In this document: piece by piece, positions 16,759-27,641 of the stretch
Numbering within the stretch: position 1 is the stretch's first letter
How the letters are laid out: each line of letters starts with the position of its first letter
Assembly (NCBI GenBank): GCA_002840785.1
Contig: PHCH01000018.1
Coordinates: forward strand, 1 to 42,030
Length of the DNA: 42,030 nucleotides
Direction: 5' to 3'
Source of the DNA: Betaproteobacteria bacterium HGW-Betaproteobacteria-4
GTDB taxonomy: Bacteria; Pseudomonadota; Gammaproteobacteria; Burkholderiales; Rhodocyclaceae
The notes under the pieces: model-generated
Told to the model about the DNA's origin: nothing
The model's input: the letters and a program-made list of their open reading frames with translations, nothing else
Databases searched by the model: none
Translations under genes and position numbers: made by a program

Positions 16759-19578
16759 CTATTTCCCCAATTCAGCCTGCAGCCGGCGTGCATCGCCTAC
16801 GCCTGCAAATGAAACATTTCCCCTAAGCGCCTGAGCAAGCTCATCACGCGCTTCTGCCCTCCGGCCGCTCTTGGCCAAGGCTGTCGCCAAGTGGTAGCGA
16901 ATTTCCGGATCATTCGGATTGCGCAGCCGCGCATCTCGTAATAAAGCCAGGCCGCGCTCGAGAGTGCCACCTTGTTGAAGCATGATCCATCCGAGCGTAT
17001 CGATAACGACCGGGTCGGTTGGCCGCAGGCTGTATGCCCGCTCGGCATGACTGGTAGCTGACTTGTCCTTTTGTGCAAACGCCGCCTGAGCAAGGTTGTT
17101 CCATATCAAGCCGTCGTCTGGCTGTAGCTTGAGCGCTTTTTCGTAGGCAATCCGGGCGGCGGCAAAATCACCAAGCCGGAGTTCGGAATTACCAATCGTG
17201 CGTAGCACCGCCGCATCGTCCGGATGACTGCTCTGCCATTTCTGGAGGAATGCCGTGCCTTTCGGTAAATCACCCATAGCCGCATAAGCCCGATAGAGGC
17301 GTAGCGCCATGCTTGGACTGTCCGATTTTTTGAGCGCATCGTTATACGCTGTCAGTGCTGTTGCGAATTGCCCTTGTGCCATCGCCAGATCTCCTTTAAG
17401 GCTCGCCACAACACCATTGCTTCCGGGTATTTTGGAGATCTGATTGATGTGTTGCTCGGCCTTTATGAACTCACGCTGACGAATTTCAATTTCTGCACGA
17501 AGCATCAATGCCGGCGGAAAATTCGGCTGACTGCTGAGTGATTTTTCGAGGCTATAGCTGGCCCCCGAATCATTACCGGCAGCAAGTTGCAGGCGTGCTA
17601 TCTCGACTTGAGCCACCGGATCGTAGCCCGCATAGCGCGCCATATTATCCAGCGTCTGGCGCGCAGAGCTCCCGTCACCCTTTGCTAATTGCACTCGCGC
17701 CAGAAGCCCGAACGCAGCCAGACTTTTCTGGTTCTTGTTGAGAGTCTCTGTGGCGATACCCAATGCCTTGTCGACTTCGCCACGCTGCAAATAGAGTTCA
17801 ACAAGGCGCCCCCCGACTGCAATCGAACCATTTGAAGCACTGCGCGCCTTCTCCAACCAGCGAACTGCCTCCTCGTAGCGCCTTGCTTTTTCATCGATCG
17901 AGGCGAGTTCCATCATCGCATCGACGTTCTTTTCATCTTTCTTAAGCAGGGCCAATAGTCTCTTGCGCGCTTCATCGAGTTTGCCTTCTGCCTGGTCGAG
18001 CGAACTCAGGTTAAAGATCGCCCCTTGGTGCCCTGGATTCCGTGTCAGGATTTCTTCGTAGGCATTGCGCCCCCCAGCGCGATCACCGAGCGCAACTCGG
18101 GTTACGCCAAGCATGTTCAATACCGCAATATTTGTTGGGTCGTTATTGACTAGCACCTCGACAACTTCAAGGGCTCTTTTTGACTGACTCGAACGCAAAT
18201 ACAGCGCACACAAAATCATTCCGGTGCGTACCTGCTTTGGGTCCTTTATCCATGCCTGGCGTAACTGCTCGATAGCTTGGGCATCCTTGCCTGTACCGGC
18301 AAGGCTGATACCGAAATCAGTGGCAATATCAACTGCGCCGCCGGATTTACGTACCGCTTGATCCAATAGTTCGGATGCCCCCTTGAAGTTTCCATCTTGC
18401 ATGTAGGCTGTCGCCAGCAGCGATAAAACCCTGGGGTCATCCGGTGAGCGACGCTTGAGTGGCTCCAGCAAGGAAATGGCAAAGGTATAGTTGCCATTGT
18501 CGAGGTGCTGCCTGGCAAGCAGTTTGGTTCCGGCATCGTCATCCGGGTAACGACGCAGGAGAACCTGGAGTTTGTCTGCAGCTTTTTCCTTGTTTCCCAG
18601 ACCGTAATGGGCCAACGCATCGAGCAAGAGCATAGCCCTGTTGTTCGCCAACACTTCAAAGGGGAGCGGATCAAGTACGCGGGTCACCTCTTCGAGAGCC
18701 GCTTTGGTCGCCCCTTTGTCACCACGGCTTTTCGCTACCAAGGCTCTGAAATAAGCGCTCCGCGGCTCCAACGGAGCAATTTGTTTGACCACTGCCAATT
18801 CGCGCTCGGCTTCGTCAATGCGCCCCAGATCAATCAGCAGTCCGGATCGCGCAATGCGAGGCTCGATATATTGTGGGCTGAGGGCAGAAGCCTTGGCATA
18901 CGATTGAAGCGCCCCTTCCCGGTCGCCAGATGCCTGCTGCAAAGAACCACGAACATTCCAGGCTCCGGCATCATTGCCCCCCAATGACAAGGCCTCATCG
19001 GAAAGTTTTTTGGCAAGCGCCATATCGCCCTTGCGCATGCCGATGTTTGCTTGTGCCAAGCGGACCATGACCGAGTTCTGGTCAAGCGCCCGTGCCTCCT
19101 CCAAAGCTTTCGATGCATCCGCTACGTTACCCTTCTCGACCAAGGCATTGGCACGAAGCACAAGGACACCCACCTGCGGCGCAATGGGCAGGCCATTGGG
19201 CGTCACACGCTCAAGCAGCAGGTTGTACTTGCCTTGTTGCAGATAGGCCTGCCCGAGGAATGTGATGACCTCGGCACGACTGGCCCCCTGGCGCAATGAT
19301 TCATCAAATTCGACCTCGGCACCGATAGGATCGCCGGACTCAAGCAGGGTTTTGCCCAACAGCACATGGGCGGCCAACAGCCTCTGATCGGCCTGTATCG
19401 CATTCTTGAGTTGAATGATGGCACCGCGCACGTCTTTACGTTCGTACTTGGTCAGCGCATCTTCGTAGTAACGGTAAGCCTTCGAATCCGCAGCCTGCGC
19501 CGACAAAGTAGCGACAACCCCGGCCGCGAGCAAGACGCCAGCCAGATGCTGCTTGGCGATTCCCAATAGCATATTCAT
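16759..19578 (-). CDS. prsT: PrsT, TPR protein of the XrtA/PEP-CTERM system
   Basis: The 939-residue protein has a signal peptide (cleavage near SAQA, about residue 29) followed by some twenty tetratricopeptide-like repeats to the end. The ending with ATSHAERAYSLRPTDPVVIDTLGW is typical of PrsT. PrsT proteins accompany exosortase A and exopolysaccharide genes and are thought to act in the periplasm or outer membrane during export or sorting. Unlike many described PrsT proteins, no lipobox cysteine is present here, so it is probably not a lipoprotein. The PEP-CTERM protein gene lies 248 bases downstream on the same strand. The alternative start at the third codon (ATG) would hardly change it. 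Confidence 0.88.
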   Translation of the reverse strand: MNMLLGIAKQHLAGVLLAAGVVATLSAQAADSKAYRYYEDALTKYERKDVRGAIIQLKNAIQADQRLLAAHVLLGKTLLESGDPIGAEVEFDESLRQGASRAEVITFLGQAYLQQGKYNLLLERVTPNGLPIAPQVGVLVLRANALVEKGNVADASKALEEARALDQNSVMVRLAQANIGMRKGDMALAKKLSDEALSLGGNDAGAWNVRGSLQQASGDREGALQSYAKASALSPQYIEPRIARSGLLIDLGRIDEAERELAVVKQIAPLEPRSAYFRALVAKSRGDKGATKAALEEVTRVLDPLPFEVLANNRAMLLLDALAHYGLGNKEKAADKLQVLLRRYPDDDAGTKLLARQHLDNGNYTFAISLLEPLKRRSPDDPRVLSLLATAYMQDGNFKGASELLDQAVRKSGGAVDIATDFGISLAGTGKDAQAIEQLRQAWIKDPKQVRTGMILCALYLRSSQSKRALEVVEVLVNNDPTNIAVLNMLGVTRVALGDRAGGRNAYEEILTRNPGHQGAIFNLSSLDQAEGKLDEARKRLLALLKKDEKNVDAMMELASIDEKARRYEEAVRWLEKARSASNGSIAVGGRLVELYLQRGEVDKALGIATETLNKNQKSLAAFGLLARVQLAKGDGSSARQTLDNMARYAGYDPVAQVEIARLQLAAGNDSGASYSLEKSLSSQPNFPPALMLRAEIEIRQREFIKAEQHINQISKIPGSNGVVASLKGDLAMAQGQFATALTAYNDALKKSDSPSMALRLYRAYAAMGDLPKGTAFLQKWQSSHPDDAAVLRTIGNSELRLGDFAAARIAYEKALKLQPDDGLIWNNLAQAAFAQKDKSATSHAERAYSLRPTDPVVIDTLGWIMLQQGGTLERGLALLRDARLRNPNDPEIRYHLATALAKSGRRAEARDELAQALRGNVSFAGVGDARRLQAELGK

Positions 19579-19738
19579 AACAGGTATTTGGCCTTCAAAA
19601 TTGGCTTAACGAGAGCGTTGCAGGAGTGCTACGTAAAATCCGATCCTAGCGATCTCCGGCAAGCGATGGCTGTGATTTTTTCACGAACGCCAGTTAATTT
19701 AACGGATCATTCATGGCCCTGGGCGCCTGCGCCGGACC

Positions 19739-20407
19739 TTACCGAACTTCGATGCTGACGCTCTTTCCTGACTTGCCGCCGGCCTTGCGGATCAGGTCGG
19801 CGATATCGGAGTTGTTGAATCGCGTTGCAATATCGAGGGCTGTTTCGCCGCTATCGATCGTTCGGCCGAGATCTGCCTGGCTGGCGATCAGCAGTTTGAC
19901 GACTTCGATGTGTCCGCCGCGAGCAGCGGCGATGAGCGGTGTCGTGCCGTTTTCCGATGCCAGATTGATGTCGGCGCCGGATTTGATGAGCAGATTCGCT
20001 ATCTCGACATGGCCACTAAAGGCCGCGTAGGCCAGAGGCGTCCAGCCTTGCATATTGACTGCTGCGCCGCCGGCCAGGAGCAGCTCGACGACCTTTTGAT
20101 GCCCCCGAAAGGCAGCCAGTCGCAGCGCCGTATCGCCTGCAGCGTTGCGGGCATTGAGTCTGGCGCGGCCCTTGATGAGGAAATCCACCGTCTCGACATG
20201 CCCGTCGCGGGCGGCCAGCATGAGCAGCGTATTGCCATCGATGTCTGTCGTATCGAGGGATGCGCCCCTGGCGGCAAGTTGCTCAAGCTGACTGACGTCA
20301 CCCATCCTGGCCGAGGTAATCAGATCGTCATAGGTAGCGGCACAGGCGATCGCGGGGGCGGCCAAAGCGATTGCTACGGTCAACCGGAATTTTTGGCTAA
20401 TTTTCAT
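19739..20407 (-). CDS. Exported ankyrin-repeat protein
   Basis: The 222-residue protein has a signal peptide (cleavage near AIACA) and five ankyrin repeats (DGNTLLMLAA, GDTALRLAA, GWTPLAYAA, GTTPLIAAA, GETALDIAT). Such periplasmic ankyrin proteins bind partner proteins; the partner is unknown. Its ATG overlaps the tatD stop (ATGA), so it is translated with the housekeeping operon. Codons 6-13 of its signal peptide (KFRLTVA) are made of the dispersed repeat, copy C, read on the opposite strand. Confidence 0.88.
   Translation of the reverse strand: MKISQKFRLTVAIALAAPAIACAATYDDLITSARMGDVSQLEQLAARGASLDTTDIDGNTLLMLAARDGHVETVDFLIKGRARLNARNAAGDTALRLAAFRGHQKVVELLLAGGAAVNMQGWTPLAYAAFSGHVEIANLLIKSGADINLASENGTTPLIAAARGGHIEVVKLLIASQADLGRTIDSGETALDIATRFNNSDIADLIRKAGGKSGKSVSIEVR
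20373..20397 (+). repeat. Dispersed 25-base repeat, copy C (inside a gene)
   Basis: The copy has the full 16-base core and then TTTTTGGC. It lies within the first codons of the ankyrin-repeat gene, in antisense orientation to it. Confidence 0.85.
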
Positions 20408-21177
20408 GGCCTTTTGGCGCCTTTGAATAACGAAAAGAAATTTTCGGTCGTCGCCTCATGGACGGCATCGACGGTCAGGCCGCGCAACCGGGCAACTTCC
20501 TCGGCGACATATTTTACGTAAGCCGGCTCATTCGGCTTGCCACGATAGGGAGCCGGTGCCAGATAGGGCGAGTCGGTTTCAATGAGAAGGCGGTCGAGCG
20601 GGCATTTCTGCGCCACCTCCTTGACGATGGTGGCGTTCTTGAACGTGACGATCCCGGAAAACGAGAGATAAAAACCCAAATCAAGCGCCCGACAGGCGAT
20701 GTCCCAGTTTTCTGTAAAGCAGTGCATGACACCGCCCACCGTATCGGCGCCCTCTTCTTTCAAGACGCGCAGCGTGTCGGACGCAGAATCACGGGTGTGC
20801 ACGACCAACGGCTTGCCACAACGCTTGGCAGCACGAATGTGGGTACGAAAACGATCGCGCTGCCACTCCGGCTGGTCCTTTTGCCAATAGTAGTCAAGGC
20901 CGGTTTCGCCGATGGCGATCACCTTCGGGTGTGCGGCCAGCGCCAAAAGCCTGTCTTCGTCAGGCTCTTCGACATCCGTGTATTCGGGATGGACGCCCAC
21001 CGTCGCATAGAGCTGCGCATGCTGCTCGGCCAGGGCGATCACCTGCGGAAAATCTTCCAGATTGACGCCGATGCAGACCGCCAGGTCGACCTGGTTTTCC
21101 TGCATGCGCTGCAGGACCTCGGGCATGCGCTTGGCCAGATCAGGGAAATCCAGATGACAGTGAGAGTCGACCAGCAT
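20404..21177 (-). CDS. TatD-family metal-dependent hydrolase (YcfH-like)
   Basis: The 257-residue protein has the TatD metal site: DSHCHLDF at the N-terminus, GETGLDYY, VVHTRD, MHCFTE and ETDSPYLAP. Family members act as DNases or D-aminoacyl-type hydrolases. Of the TatD paralogues it is most like YcfH, which sits next to holB in many proteobacteria, as here. The ATG giving MLVDSHCHLD is preferred to a TTG three codons upstream. It ends in an ATGA overlap with the ankyrin gene. Confidence 0.9.
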   Translation of the reverse strand: MLVDSHCHLDFPDLAKRMPEVLQRMQENQVDLAVCIGVNLEDFPQVIALAEQHAQLYATVGVHPEYTDVEEPDEDRLLALAAHPKVIAIGETGLDYYWQKDQPEWQRDRFRTHIRAAKRCGKPLVVHTRDSASDTLRVLKEEGADTVGGVMHCFTENWDIACRALDLGFYLSFSGIVTFKNATIVKEVAQKCPLDRLLIETDSPYLAPAPYRGKPNEPAYVKYVAEEVARLRGLTVDAVHEATTENFFSLFKGAKRP

Positions 21178-21186
21178 GCCGGCCAA

Positions 21187-21549
21187 TCAGAGCGTATGCG
21201 TGGGACGAGCCGACTGCATGACGCCGCCGAGCAGGCCCTCGATCTTGCGCCGGGCTTCCTGGCCGCTTTCGTCATTGTTGAAATGCACGCCGATGCCCTG
21301 TGCCCGGCCATTCTGGGCGCCGGCCGGGGTGATCCAGACAACGGTACCGGCAATCGGCAGCTTGGCTGGATCATCCATCAGCGACAACAGCATGAACACT
21401 TCGTCGCCGATGGTGTAGCTGCGCGTGGTCGGAATGAAGATGCCGCCGCTGCGCAAATGGGGCATGAACGCAGCGTAAAGCGCAGATTTCGAATTGATGT
21501 TCAGCGAGAGAACGCTAGGGCGCTGCGGAGCGGGTTTTGCTTCACTCAT
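21187..21549 (-). CDS. pilZ: PilZ-domain protein, type IV pilus type
   Basis: The 120-residue protein consists of one PilZ domain (LRSGGIFIPTTRSY, then AGTVVWITPAG and GIGVHF). The RxxxR motif needed for cyclic-di-GMP binding is absent, as in the original PilZ needed for type IV pili. The place between holB and tatD is the classical one. It starts 6 bases after the holB stop. Confidence 0.9.
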   Translation of the reverse strand: MSEAKPAPQRPSVLSLNINSKSALYAAFMPHLRSGGIFIPTTRSYTIGDEVFMLLSLMDDPAKLPIAGTVVWITPAGAQNGRAQGIGVHFNNDESGQEARRKIEGLLGGVMQSARPTHTL

Positions 21550-21555
21550 CTTTGA

Positions 21556-22575
21556 TCAATTGGCAAACAGGGCTCGATAGTCCAGTAAGAGGCTTTCCAG
21601 GAAGAGGCGCGCATTGAGCGGCTGCTCGGCCTCCTGGCGGCGTGTAATGAGGGCCCGATACGACCGGATCAGGCGTGCAGGCGGAATCATATCAGCCAAG
21701 CCTGAAATAATGGCCTGTTGCGGCAGAAAATATCGGACAGGCAAGCCATTCCTGGCCAGCGTCAGATCGACCATCCATTTCTGCAAGGCCTCGGTTAGGT
21801 GTTTCAAAGCCACCTTGCCCTTGCTGTCCTTGATCGCTTTGTCGAGTTCAGCCGCAATTGCCAGCGGATCGCCCTTGCGGCCAGCCCCCAGCCGCGCGGT
21901 CAGCAACTCGAGCCAGGCCCCTTGTCCGGACTTCGCCAATTCCATCGCCAGCCCCGGCGAACCGCCGGCCAGCGCCAACCACCGTTCAGCCTCGGCCACA
22001 CCGTCGTCAGCCAGAACCTTTACAGCAAGCTTCATCGAAGGCACCGGCACCGGCACCACCTGACAGCGGCTGCGAATGGTCGGCAACAAACGCATCGGCT
22101 CACTGGAAACCATTAAAAACAAGGTATCTGGAGCAGGTTCTTCAAGTGTTTTAAGAAGTGAATTTGCCGTGCTGCGATTCATCGCCTCGGTCGGATTGAC
22201 CAGAATGATGCGCAACCCGCCGCGATGGGTACCAACGTTGAAAAATTCGTCGAGCCCGCGCACCTGATCGATGGTGATCTGCTGACTGGGCTTTTTCTTG
22301 CCGTCTTCGACCTCAGCTTCTTCACCGAGCGCATCCGGCTGCAGCAAGCGGAAATCGGGATGATTTCCCTGCTCGAACCAATTGCAGGCCAGGCACTTGC
22401 CACAGGCCAGACCATCAATAGAGGGTGACTCGCAGAGCAAACTGGCGGCAAAACGCCTGGCCAGCTCATATTTCCCCAAGCCTTTCTGGCCGACGAACAA
22501 TAGCGAATGCGGCAACTGCTTGCGCCTTGCCTGCAATCCAGCCCAGACCTTCGAATGAAGATCAATAACGTTCAT
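21556..22575 (-). CDS. holB: DNA polymerase III delta-prime subunit
   Basis: HolB is part of the clamp loader. The 339-residue protein has the AAA+ fold with the degenerate P-loop region ([15 protein letters not shown]), four zinc-binding cysteines (C...CGKCLAC), and the SRC sensor motif in TIRSRC. The ATG overlapping the tmk stop (ATGA) is preferred to a TTG two codons upstream. Confidence 0.94.
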   Translation of the reverse strand: MNVIDLHSKVWAGLQARRKQLPHSLLFVGQKGLGKYELARRFAASLLCESPSIDGLACGKCLACNWFEQGNHPDFRLLQPDALGEEAEVEDGKKKPSQQITIDQVRGLDEFFNVGTHRGGLRIILVNPTEAMNRSTANSLLKTLEEPAPDTLFLMVSSEPMRLLPTIRSRCQVVPVPVPSMKLAVKVLADDGVAEAERWLALAGGSPGLAMELAKSGQGAWLELLTARLGAGRKGDPLAIAAELDKAIKDSKGKVALKHLTEALQKWMVDLTLARNGLPVRYFLPQQAIISGLADMIPPARLIRSYRALITRRQEAEQPLNARLFLESLLLDYRALFAN

Positions 22576-23186
22576 AAACAAGTTACTGCGATTATTTGTT
22601 CAAGTTCTTTGCGAATATTTTCAATGGTGTTGTCAGCGTTAACAACGCGCATTCTGCTCGGGCTGCCATGCGCTCTTTCCAGGTAAGCCTGGCGGACGCG
22701 CTCATGAAAATCGACGCGTTCCTGTTCGAACTTGTCGAGCACCCGATTGGCCAGCACGATGCGCTCGCGCGCGATATCGAGCGGCAGGTCGAACAATAGC
22801 GTCAGATCCGGTTGCAGGTGTTCATGCACCCAGTGCTCGAGAATCAGGAACTTGGCGCGGTCCAGTCCGCGGCCACCGCCCTGGTAGGCGTAGGTGGCGT
22901 CGCTGAAGCGGTCGCAGATCACCCATTCGCCGCGGGCCAGCGCCGGCTCGATCAATTTGGCCAGGTGCTCGCGGCGTGCCGCGAACATGAGCAGGGTTTC
23001 GGTTTCCAGATGCATCGGTTCGTTGAGCAGCAACGCCCGCAACTTTTCACCCAGTTCGGTTCCGCCCGGCTCCCGCGTCACTTGCACGACGAGGCCCCGC
23101 GCCCGCAGCAATTCGGCCAGCCACTCGACGTGACTGCTCTTGCCGGCGCCATCTATGCCTTCAAAAGTGATGAATTTTCCGCTCAC
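22572..23186 (-). CDS. tmk: Thymidylate kinase
   Basis: Tmk turns dTMP into dTDP. The 204-residue protein has the P-loop [11 protein letters not shown], the TREPGGT motif, and [16 protein letters not shown]. The start is GTG and overlaps the mltG stop (GTGA). Confidence 0.96.
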   Translation of the reverse strand: MSGKFITFEGIDGAGKSSHVEWLAELLRARGLVVQVTREPGGTELGEKLRALLLNEPMHLETETLLMFAARREHLAKLIEPALARGEWVICDRFSDATYAYQGGGRGLDRAKFLILEHWVHEHLQPDLTLLFDLPLDIARERIVLANRVLDKFEQERVDFHERVRQAYLERAHGSPSRMRVVNADNTIENIRKELEQIIAVTCL

Positions 23187-24178
23187 TTCCCACCCCTTTG
23201 AAATTTATTGACTGCATTGTTGTGCTCATCCAGCGTCTGCGAAAACTGGCTGCTGCCATCGCCGCGGGCGACAAAATAGAGCACGTCGCTCTGCGCCGGA
23301 TTGAGCGCCGCGCGTAGCGAAGACTGGCCCGGCATGGCAATCGGCGTCGGCGGCAGGCCGCGTCTCGTATAGGTATTGTACGGGGTGTCGGTCAACAGAT
23401 CGCGCTTTCGCAAATTCCCGTCAAAGCGATCGCCCAGGCCGTAAATGACCGTCGGATCCGTTTGCAGCAACATCCCCGCACGCAAGCGATTGACGAATAC
23501 AGTCGCGACCAGGATGCGGTCGGCTTCGCGGCCGGTTTCCTTTTCGACTATCGAGGCCATGATCAGCGCCTCTTGCGGCGACTTGTACGGCAAACCGGCA
23601 GCCCGTTGGACCCATTCAGCATCCAGTTTGCGCGACATGGCCCGATGTGCCCGGGCCAACAGGTCCAGATCGCTGGAATGCTTGTCGAACAGATAGGTAT
23701 CGGGGAATAACCAGCCTTCCAGGCTGCCGATATCGAGCCCCAGTTGCGCGATGATCTGCGCCTCGGACAAACCGCGCGTCTCGTGACTCAGGTCCGGATG
23801 ATTGTCCATCCGCGCCCGCCACTGGCGGAAAGTCCAGCCTTCGACCAGGGTAAGTTCGCCTTGCGTCACCTTGCCTTTGAGGAGCTTGTTGAGCAGTTGC
23901 CTGGGGGTAACCCCCGTTTTGACCGCATAACTCCCGGCCTTGATGGCCGTATCGGCCCGGTTGAGGCGGGCCAGCATGGCGAGCAAGCTTGGCTCGACAG
24001 CGATACCGGCCTCGCGCATCTGGGCAATGGCTGAACGCAGGCTGCTGCCGGCAGCGACCCGGAAATCGAGCGGCGAATTGCTCAATTGCAGTGGCTGGTT
24101 GGCCCACCAGAACAAGCCGCCGAGAGCGGTCGTCAACAGCAAAATGATCGGAAGGGAAATCTTGACTAGTAGGCGCAA
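23183..24178 (-). CDS. mltG: MltG endolytic transglycosylase (YceG)
   Basis: MltG cuts nascent peptidoglycan strands in the periplasm and ends glycan polymerisation. The 331-residue protein has one N-terminal membrane anchor (residues 5-28), a LysM-like region and the catalytic block [11 protein letters not shown] with its glutamate, then the [10 protein letters not shown] motif. The start codon is TTG; no ATG lies near the family start. It leads the run mltG-tmk-holB-pilZ-tatD-ank, all with overlapping or closely spaced junctions, and is divergent from ygfZ. Confidence 0.93.
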   Translation of the reverse strand: MRLLVKISLPIILLLTTALGGLFWWANQPLQLSNSPLDFRVAAGSSLRSAIAQMREAGIAVEPSLLAMLARLNRADTAIKAGSYAVKTGVTPRQLLNKLLKGKVTQGELTLVEGWTFRQWRARMDNHPDLSHETRGLSEAQIIAQLGLDIGSLEGWLFPDTYLFDKHSSDLDLLARAHRAMSRKLDAEWVQRAAGLPYKSPQEALIMASIVEKETGREADRILVATVFVNRLRAGMLLQTDPTVIYGLGDRFDGNLRKRDLLTDTPYNTYTRRGLPPTPIAMPGQSSLRAALNPAQSDVLYFVARGDGSSQFSQTLDEHNNAVNKFQRGGK

Positions 24179-24261
24179 GGGAACTCGGCGAGTGCAAGCA
24201 GGTCTTGCCCGTGTGAAACGAGCCGACCGAGCTTCTCAACTTCGGCGATGCCGCCGGCGAA

Positions 24262-25182
24262 TTGCTTGCCGCAACGCAGCAGACGGTCGTCGTTCCGCTG
24301 ACTCACCTCGGCCTCATCGAAGCCACGGGTGAAGAGGCCAAGGCCTTCCTGCACAGCCAGTTCACCAGCGATATCAACCATCTGGCTGACGGCCAGGCCC
24401 AGCATGCCGGATGGTGCACGGCCAAGGGTCGGATGCAGGCCAGCTTCGTCGTCTGGCGTCAGGGCGAGCGCTATCTCCTCGCGCTGGCCGCCGACCTCCA
24501 GGAGGCAACGCAAAAGCGCCTGCAAATGTTCGTCTTGCGGGCAAAAGTAAAACTGGCCGCGCAGACCGACAGTACCGTCATGCTCGGCCTCTCCGGGCCA
24601 CAGGCCGAAGAAGCGCTGGCCGATGCCGGGCTGCCCTGCCCGGCTGAAGCAATGGCGACGGCCACCGCCGACGGTGCAACCGTCATTCGCCTCGATGCCA
24701 AGCGTTTCATGATCGTCGCGCCGGAATCGGCGATGGCTGCGCTGTGGCAAAAACTGACCGTCAAGGCCCGTCCCGCAGGCCTCCCCGCCTGGCGCTGGCT
24801 CGATATTCAGGCCGCTTTCCCGCTCGTTACCTTGGCCACCAAGGAGGAGTTCGTGCCGCAAATGGCCGACTTCGAAAAGATTGGCGGCGTCAGTTTCCAC
24901 AAGGGCTGCTACCCGGGGCAGGAAATCGTTGCTCGCACCCAGTACCTCGGCAAGGTCAAGCGCCATTTGCATCGTGTGACCAGTGCGCAGGCGCTCAAGG
25001 CCGGCGATATCCTGCATTCTCCCGACAACCCGGATCAGTCCTGCGGCACGGTGATGACCGTCGCCCCGTCACCGGCTGGCGGCTACGAAGCCTTGGCCGT
25101 CATTCAGAGCAATTTTGCCGGCAATGTGCGTGTTGGATCTCTCGAAGGGCCCTCCATTCAGGCTGTTGCGGTCAACCCGTAA
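24262..25182 (+). CDS. ygfZ: YgfZ, folate-binding Fe-S maintenance protein
   Basis: YgfZ (COG0354) helps maintain some Fe-S enzymes, including MiaB, with tetrahydrofolate. The roughly 306-residue protein has the signature KGCYPGQEIVART near residue 215, HLGLIEATGEEAKAFLHSQ near the N-terminus and the C-terminal barrel. The only usable in-frame start is TTG with no visible ribosome site. The frame upstream of it (ELLNFGDAAGE) still looks like the family before a TGA at 24214, so the 5' end may be damaged or a start missed. The last codons overlap a possible degenerate copy of the dispersed repeat. Confidence 0.85.
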   Translation: MLAATQQTVVVPLTHLGLIEATGEEAKAFLHSQFTSDINHLADGQAQHAGWCTAKGRMQASFVVWRQGERYLLALAADLQEATQKRLQMFVLRAKVKLAAQTDSTVMLGLSGPQAEEALADAGLPCPAEAMATATADGATVIRLDAKRFMIVAPESAMAALWQKLTVKARPAGLPAWRWLDIQAAFPLVTLATKEEFVPQMADFEKIGGVSFHKGCYPGQEIVARTQYLGKVKRHLHRVTSAQALKAGDILHSPDNPDQSCGTVMTVAPSPAGGYEALAVIQSNFAGNVRVGSLEGPSIQAVAVNP

Positions 25183-25918
25183 AAACGGCCAAAAATGAAA
25201 TGTGCCTGATCGTCGTCGGCTGGCGGGTTCATCCGGATTACCCGCTGGTCGTCGCGGCCAATCGTGACGAGTTTTACGCCCGGCCGACGGCGTCTTTAGC
25301 GCGCTGGCCCGATGCGCCGGAAGTCATCGGCGGGCTCGATCTCGAAGCCGGCGGCACCTGGCTGGGCATCAGCGAATCGGGACGTTTCGCCGCAGTCACC
25401 AACGTGCGCGAACCCGGCATGGCCAAAGGCGCGCAATCCCGCGGCGCGCTGACACGGGGCTTCCTGACGGCCCGAACATCAGCGAGCGACTATGCGGCGG
25501 GAATCGATGGTGCGCAGTACTCAGGCTTCAACCTGTTGCTGAGCGACGGCGATACGCTGGTCTATTGCTCGAATCGCGATGGCAATCCACGCCCACTGGC
25601 ACCGGGCGTTTACGGCTTATCGAATCATCTGCTCGACAGCCCGTGGCCAAAACTGCTGGCCGCCCGCCAGCGATTTTCCGACGCCTTGCCCCGCCTGCCC
25701 GATGAGTCGGCTTTTTTCGAACTGCTGGCCGACCAGGCTATCGTTGCCGACGAGAACCTGCCGAATACCGGTGTTCCCATCGAATGGGAACGCCTGTTGT
25801 CAGCCATCTTCGTCAAATCGGAAAGCTATGGAACACGGGCCTCAACGGTGGTCTGGCGAGACGCTGGCGGCAAGATCGCGGTTCACGAAAACAGTTTCGG
25901 CCCAAACGGGCAGCCGCT

Positions 25919-27563
<1,645 letters not shown>

Positions 27564-27641
27564 GAAAAATTTTTCTGAACTATTTCAGGAACATTGATTC
27601 TCAGCCCTAGAGGTCGGTTCTCACAAGGGGGAGGGAACGGA

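Noticed and set aside
24166..25017. Long minus-strand open frame (283 codons) opposite ygfZ
   Set aside because: It mirrors the codons of ygfZ in GC-rich DNA, has no recognisable domain, and would collide with the mltG start.
27564..27641. Leader before ctaC as a riboswitch
   Set aside because: I looked for cobalamin-type and other known conserved boxes and found none; the region only supplies a good ribosome site.
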